Of a stretch of DNA of 64,000 nucleotides, positions 60,392 through 64,000 are shown piece after piece. Below the pieces are notes generated by a model. The model did no database searches. It was given only the letters and a program-made list of their open reading frames with translations, and was not told the DNA's origin. The stretch lies in assembly GCA_014904985.1 (NCBI GenBank), contig MU129031.1, forward strand, positions 58,829 to 122,828, read 5' to 3'. This DNA comes from Hydnum rufescens UP504. Lineage: Eukaryota; Basidiomycota; Agaricomycetes; Cantharellales; Hydnaceae. Within the stretch, counting starts at the first letter, position 1. Each line of letters begins with the position of its first letter. The translations under genes and the position numbers were made by a program.

Positions 60392-63300
60392 CCAAAGCTC
60401 CAGGACCTGGGGAAGATGAAATATCCCAGTTATGTGCAGATAAAGGGTTCAGGATTCTCATGGTGAGTCACTGTGCAAGTTGTGAGCAATATATTGATTG
60501 TCTCATATGCTGTAATGGCAACAACTGGTGATACATTGTTGGTTTGTTGGATGGCATCAACACCATAGGAGGTATAGCCACAAGCACTAACATTCAGTCC
60601 ACACTGACTGACTTACATGCTTCTTTGTGGCATTGACAATGTAGTTGGTCAGTCTGGATCTCCAAATTTGATACATGGTGTCTGGCTCATACATTTTTTG
60701 ATGCCATTGGGAATGCAGTATGTGAGTGGATCTCCCACCATTGGATACATGGTCATTTCCTGATACAGCTTCTACTGGAATCTGCAATGCAGGGGGTGAG
60801 TTTGCATCTCATAGTTAATGTGAGGTTGCTGGGTGTATATCTTTTACTGGCATGGATAACATAGCATGTGAGTATGCATCCCCCACATTTGGACTGTTCC
60901 TGGCTGATATATCCCTCTGTGACATTGATACTATAGGAGGTAAGCATCTCACAGTTTGGCATGTGGTCACCACCTGATGTGACATTTGGTGGCATGAACA
61001 ACATAGAGTGTGGGTTGGCTTCCTCTACTATTTGATGTGTGATGACTGACCCATAGATCTTTTGGTGCCATCAACAACACAGGATGTAGGTCTGGATGTC
61101 TTGGGATTTGATGCTTAGTTGCTGACTGATAAACCTTTTGTTGGCATTCACAATGTAGTATGTGAGTGTGGATTCAATATGAGGTCCATGGCTGATATAT
61201 TATTGGATGGGATGGATAAAATAGGAGGTGAGTCCATATCTCCCAGCATTCATGGGTGGTTTCTGGCCAGTGAATCATTTGGTTGCATGGATAATGTAGT
61301 ATGTAAGTCAGAATTTCCTATAAGTTAGGACATGTTTACTGGTTGATCTATTGTCTGATGGCATGGGCAATGTAGAAAGTAAGTCCAGATCTCTTGCAAT
61401 TTCATGCACATGGGCAGGCTGATATTTCTTTCTCTCTCATGGACAATGTAGGCTGTAGGTCCAGGTCTGTCACAAATGTGTGGTCCCTCATTGATACATT
61501 GTTTGGTCCTGTTGACACTGCAGCCTGTAAGTTTGTATATTCCCCAATTTGATGTGTGGCAGGCTAATACATTGTTTGGTCACTGATAATGCAGGATGTA
61601 AGTCTGGATCTCCTCCACCTTAATGCACTGTCACTGTATGACACATCACTGGATGATATCAACAATCAAGAATGTGGGCACCTACAATTTTGTGTGTGAT
61701 CATTGGCTGATCCATCTTCTGGTGGTATTTGCCATGTAGCTGGTGGGCAGCTTCTCTTACAATTTCAAGCAGGGTGACTGACTGATACATCAATGGGTGG
61801 TATTCACAATGTAGGATGTGAGTCTGGTTCTCCTCAATGCAATGCACAAGTGCAGGCTGATATTTCTTTGTCTGACATGAACAATGTAGGAAGTAAGGAT
61901 GTCCCACAATTTAACTCATGGTCACTATCTGATACATTGTTTGGTCCCATTGAAAATGTAGCATGTAAGCTCAGATCTCTTCTAATTCAATGTGGGGCCA
62001 CTGGCCAATATATTCTTTGGTGACATTAATAATGTAGGATGTAAGTTCTGATCCCTGGCACCTTGCTGCAGAATCACTGGCTGACATGTTGCTGGATGAC
62101 ATTACCAACCTAGCTGGTAAGCCTGGCTTCCTTTTGATTCAGTATGTGGTGATTGGCTGACTCACCCCTGGGATCAATAATGTAGCTGGTGGGCCCATGA
62201 CCTTGCACAATTTGATGCAGGAATTGCTGGCTGATTCATCATGTGGCATTGACAATGTAGGATGTGAGTTGCATGCCCCATCTGGTGTATTGTTGGCTGA
62301 TACATTGTCTGGGGTATCAAAAATGTAGGGGGTATGTTGAGATCTCTGGAAATTTGATGTGAGGTCACTGGCTGATACATTGTTTGGTGGCATTGCCCAT
62401 GCAAGGTAGTGAGTTTTCATTTCCCACCATCCATTGTGTGGCCCTTGGTTAATATACCTTTGGATTACATTGTGACTATAGTATGTAAGTCCAGATCTCA
62501 GACTCATCAATGGATGATTTTGGCCTGATTCATCTTCTGGTATCTGCAACACAGAGGGTAGGTCTGGAGCTTTGGATTCCATACAACACTGCTGGGTGAT
62601 TTATCTATTGGTGGTGTTGATAACATAGAGAGTAAGATGAGGTCCATTAGAATTTGATGCAGGGTGCCTGGCTGATAGATTGGTGGGTGACCTGAACACT
62701 GTAGGATGTAAGGCCATATCACCCTCTATCTGAAGGGTGGTTAGAGGCTGACAGGTCTTTGGGTGGGATTGATAATGTAGGATGTAAGTGTGGATGTGTT
62801 GGAATTGAATGCATTGTCCCTTGCTGATTCATCTTTTGTTGGCATTCACAATATAGGATGTAAGTGTGGATGTGTTAGAATTGAATGCATTGTCCCTTGC
62901 TGATTCATCTTTTGGTGGAATTCACAACATAGGAGGGTGTAAGTGTGGATGTGTTAGAATTGAATGCATTGTCCCTTGCTGATTCATCTTTTTGGTGGCA
63001 TTCACAACATAGCTGTAAGTGTGGATGTGTTAGAATTGAATGCATTGTCCCTTGCTGATTCATCTTTTGGTGGCATTCACAACATAGCTGTAAGTGTGGA
63101 TGTGTTAGAATTGAATGCATTGTCCCTTGCTGATTCATCTTTTGGTGGCATTCACAACATAGCGTGTAAGTGTGGATGTGTTAGAATTGCAATGCATTGT
63201 CCCTTGCTGATTCATCTTTTGGTGGCATTCACAACATAGCTTGTAAGTGTGGATGTGTTAGAATTCAATGCATTGTCCCTTGCTGATTCATCTTTTGGTG

Positions 63301-64000
63301 GCATTCACAACATAGGCTGTAAGTGTGGATGTGTTAGAATTGAATGCATTGTCCCTTGCTGATTCATCTTTTGGTGGCATTCACAACATAGCTTGTAAGT
63401 GTGGATGTGTTAGAATTGAATGCATTGTCCCTTGCTGATTCATCTTTTGGTGGCATTCACAACATAGCATGTAAGTGTGGATGTGTTAGAATTGAATGCA
63501 TTGTCCCTTGCTGATTCATCTTTTGGTGGCATTCACAACATAGGCATGTAAGTGTGGATGTGTTAGAATTGAATGCATTGTCCCTTGCTGATTCATCTTT
63601 TGGTGGCATTCACAACATAGCATGTAAGTGTGGATGTGTTAGAATTGAATGCATTGTCCCTTGCTGATTCATCTTTTGGTGGCATTCACAACATAGCTGT
63701 AAGTGTGGATGTGTTAGAATTGAATGCATTGTCCCTTGCTGATTCATCTTTTGGTGGCATTCACAACATAGGCTGTAAGTGTGGATGTGTTAGAATTGAA
63801 TGCATTGTCCCTTGCTGATTCATCTTTTGGTGGCATTCACAACATAGCTTGTAAGTGTGGATGTGTTAGAATTGAATGCATTGTCCCTTGCTGATTCATC
63901 TTTTGGTGGCATTCACAACATAGCTTGTAAGTGTGGATGTGTTAGAATTCAATGCATTGTCCCTTGCTGATTCATCTTTTGGTGGCATTCACAACATAGT
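60388..64000 (+). CDS. Start of a second G-domain-like gene leading into an intron array (3' end outside window)
   Basis: ATG at 60388 opens 25 codons (MTKAPGPGEDEISQLCADKG then FRILM), exactly 75 bases, ending at a GTGAGT donor at 60463 in phase 0. In the neighbouring paralog the equivalent RFRVLILGPANAGKT runs straight into the P-loop, so FRILM should be followed by a P-loop exon. Instead a run of intron-like units fills the window to its end. If every GT-AG unit is spliced separately, the 3-base gaps add one codon each (first ones E, L, Y, G, H, E, S, D, Y). If the run is spliced as one intron, the P-loop exon lies beyond 64000. Either way the gene is partial here. The alternative is that the first gene simply reads on and this ATG is chance. 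Confidence 0.5.
60463..64000 (+). repeat. Tandem array of 47 intron-like units with mostly 3-base gaps
   Basis: Donors (GT) at 60463, 60572, 60648, 60722, 60796, 60868, 60940, 61010, 61086, 61162, 61228, 61303, 61379, 61455, 61527, 61598, 61674, 61743, 61818, 61893, 61965, 62041, 62117, 62189, 62264, 62332, 62409, 62485, 62558, 62632, 62708 and 62784, then 15 more in the uniform part. Each unit ends in TAG or CAG (two AAG) and has a CTGAT-like branch motif about 25-35 bases before the end. Of the first 32 donors, 22 are GTRAG. All 31 gaps between them are 3 bases; over the whole array 41 of 46 are 3, one is 6, three are 2 and one is 4. Period is 66-77 bases apart from the first (109). Confidence 0.9.
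62784..63999 (+). repeat. Near-identical recent sub-array, about 76-bp period
   Basis: Sixteen almost identical 73-base units, each starting GTAAGTGTGGATGTGTTAG and ending GGCATTCACAACATAG. Donors lie at 62784, 62860, 62939, 63015, 63090, 63166, 63243, 63319, 63395, 63471, 63548, 63624, 63699, 63775, 63851 and 63927. The gaps between units (GAT, CT, CGT, CTT, GCT, CAT and others) differ from unit to unit, while the units themselves hardly differ. The array reaches the window edge and probably continues. Confidence 0.95.

Noticed and set aside
62905..63818. Repeat protein with units such as DVLELNALSLADSSFGGIHN
   Set aside because: The period is mostly 76 bases, so the frame rotates at each unit and no frame stays open for more than about three units. 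The intron-like reading explains the sequence better.
60463..64000. CRISPR array or simple satellite
   Set aside because: There are no spacers between repeats, the genome is fungal, and a plain satellite does not explain the fixed 3-base AG-GT gap in diverged units.

Overview
The window comes from a filamentous basidiomycete, most likely an Agaricomycete. Nearly every gene is broken by short GT-AG introns of about 45-70 bases, and intergenic gaps are often only a few hundred bases. Several families are typical of mushrooms: DUF6534-like membrane proteins, basidiomycete G-domain (P-loop) proteins and a fungal-specific transcription factor. Housekeeping genes have clear fungal orthologs. The genus cannot be named from the sequence alone.

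Layout. 1-8300: 3' part of the ribosome-biogenesis factor Bfr2/AATF (+), ESCRT-0 subunit Hse1 (-), a spliced gene of unknown function with several SUMO-consensus-like motifs (+), and the ubiquitin-conjugating variant Mms2 (+). 9195-18101: the complete TOR kinase (+). 18281-25772: checkpoint clamp Rad9 (-) and a Ppo-type fatty-acid dioxygenase/P450 fusion whose P450 heme-ligand cysteine is replaced by valine (-). 27002-33282: a histidine-phosphatase (PGAM-like) gene (+) and the importin Kap123/importin-4 (+). 33846-36654: an uncharacterised gene with a ParB-like segment and a frame-breaking tandem repeat near its C-terminus (+). 37198-47896, all on the minus strand: ArgJ with an apparent one-base frameshift, an intron-containing tRNA-Glu, a SET-domain lysine methyltransferase, a fungal-specific transcription factor, and coatomer beta' (Sec27). 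Sec27 shares a 108-bp divergent spacer with a Cdk9/Bur1 kinase (48005-50741, +). 51936-64000: an accessory-looking region with a DUF6534-like membrane gene, unassigned ORFs, a decayed G-domain pseudogene, an intact G-domain gene, and a second G-domain-like gene start.

The main discovery candidate is 60463-64000. Right after a 25-codon first exon ending in the G-domain-like motif FRILM, there is a run of 47 tandem intron-like units that continues past the window edge. Each starts with GT and ends with AG. In the first 32 units the internal sequence has diverged and the period varies (66-77 bases, first unit 109), yet all 31 gaps between one AG and the next GT are exactly 3 bases and none is a stop codon. 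Read literally this is a gene built of one-codon micro-exons, in phase 0 with the first exon. The last units (62784 onward) are nearly identical to one another and look recently amplified.

Single-base frame breaks against family expectation occur in several otherwise good genes (argJ, the transcription factor, the ParB-like gene). They may be assembly indels or real lesions; the sequence alone cannot decide. Splice models were built by eye from GT/AG sites, frame and family similarity, so internal exon edges are approximate unless stated.
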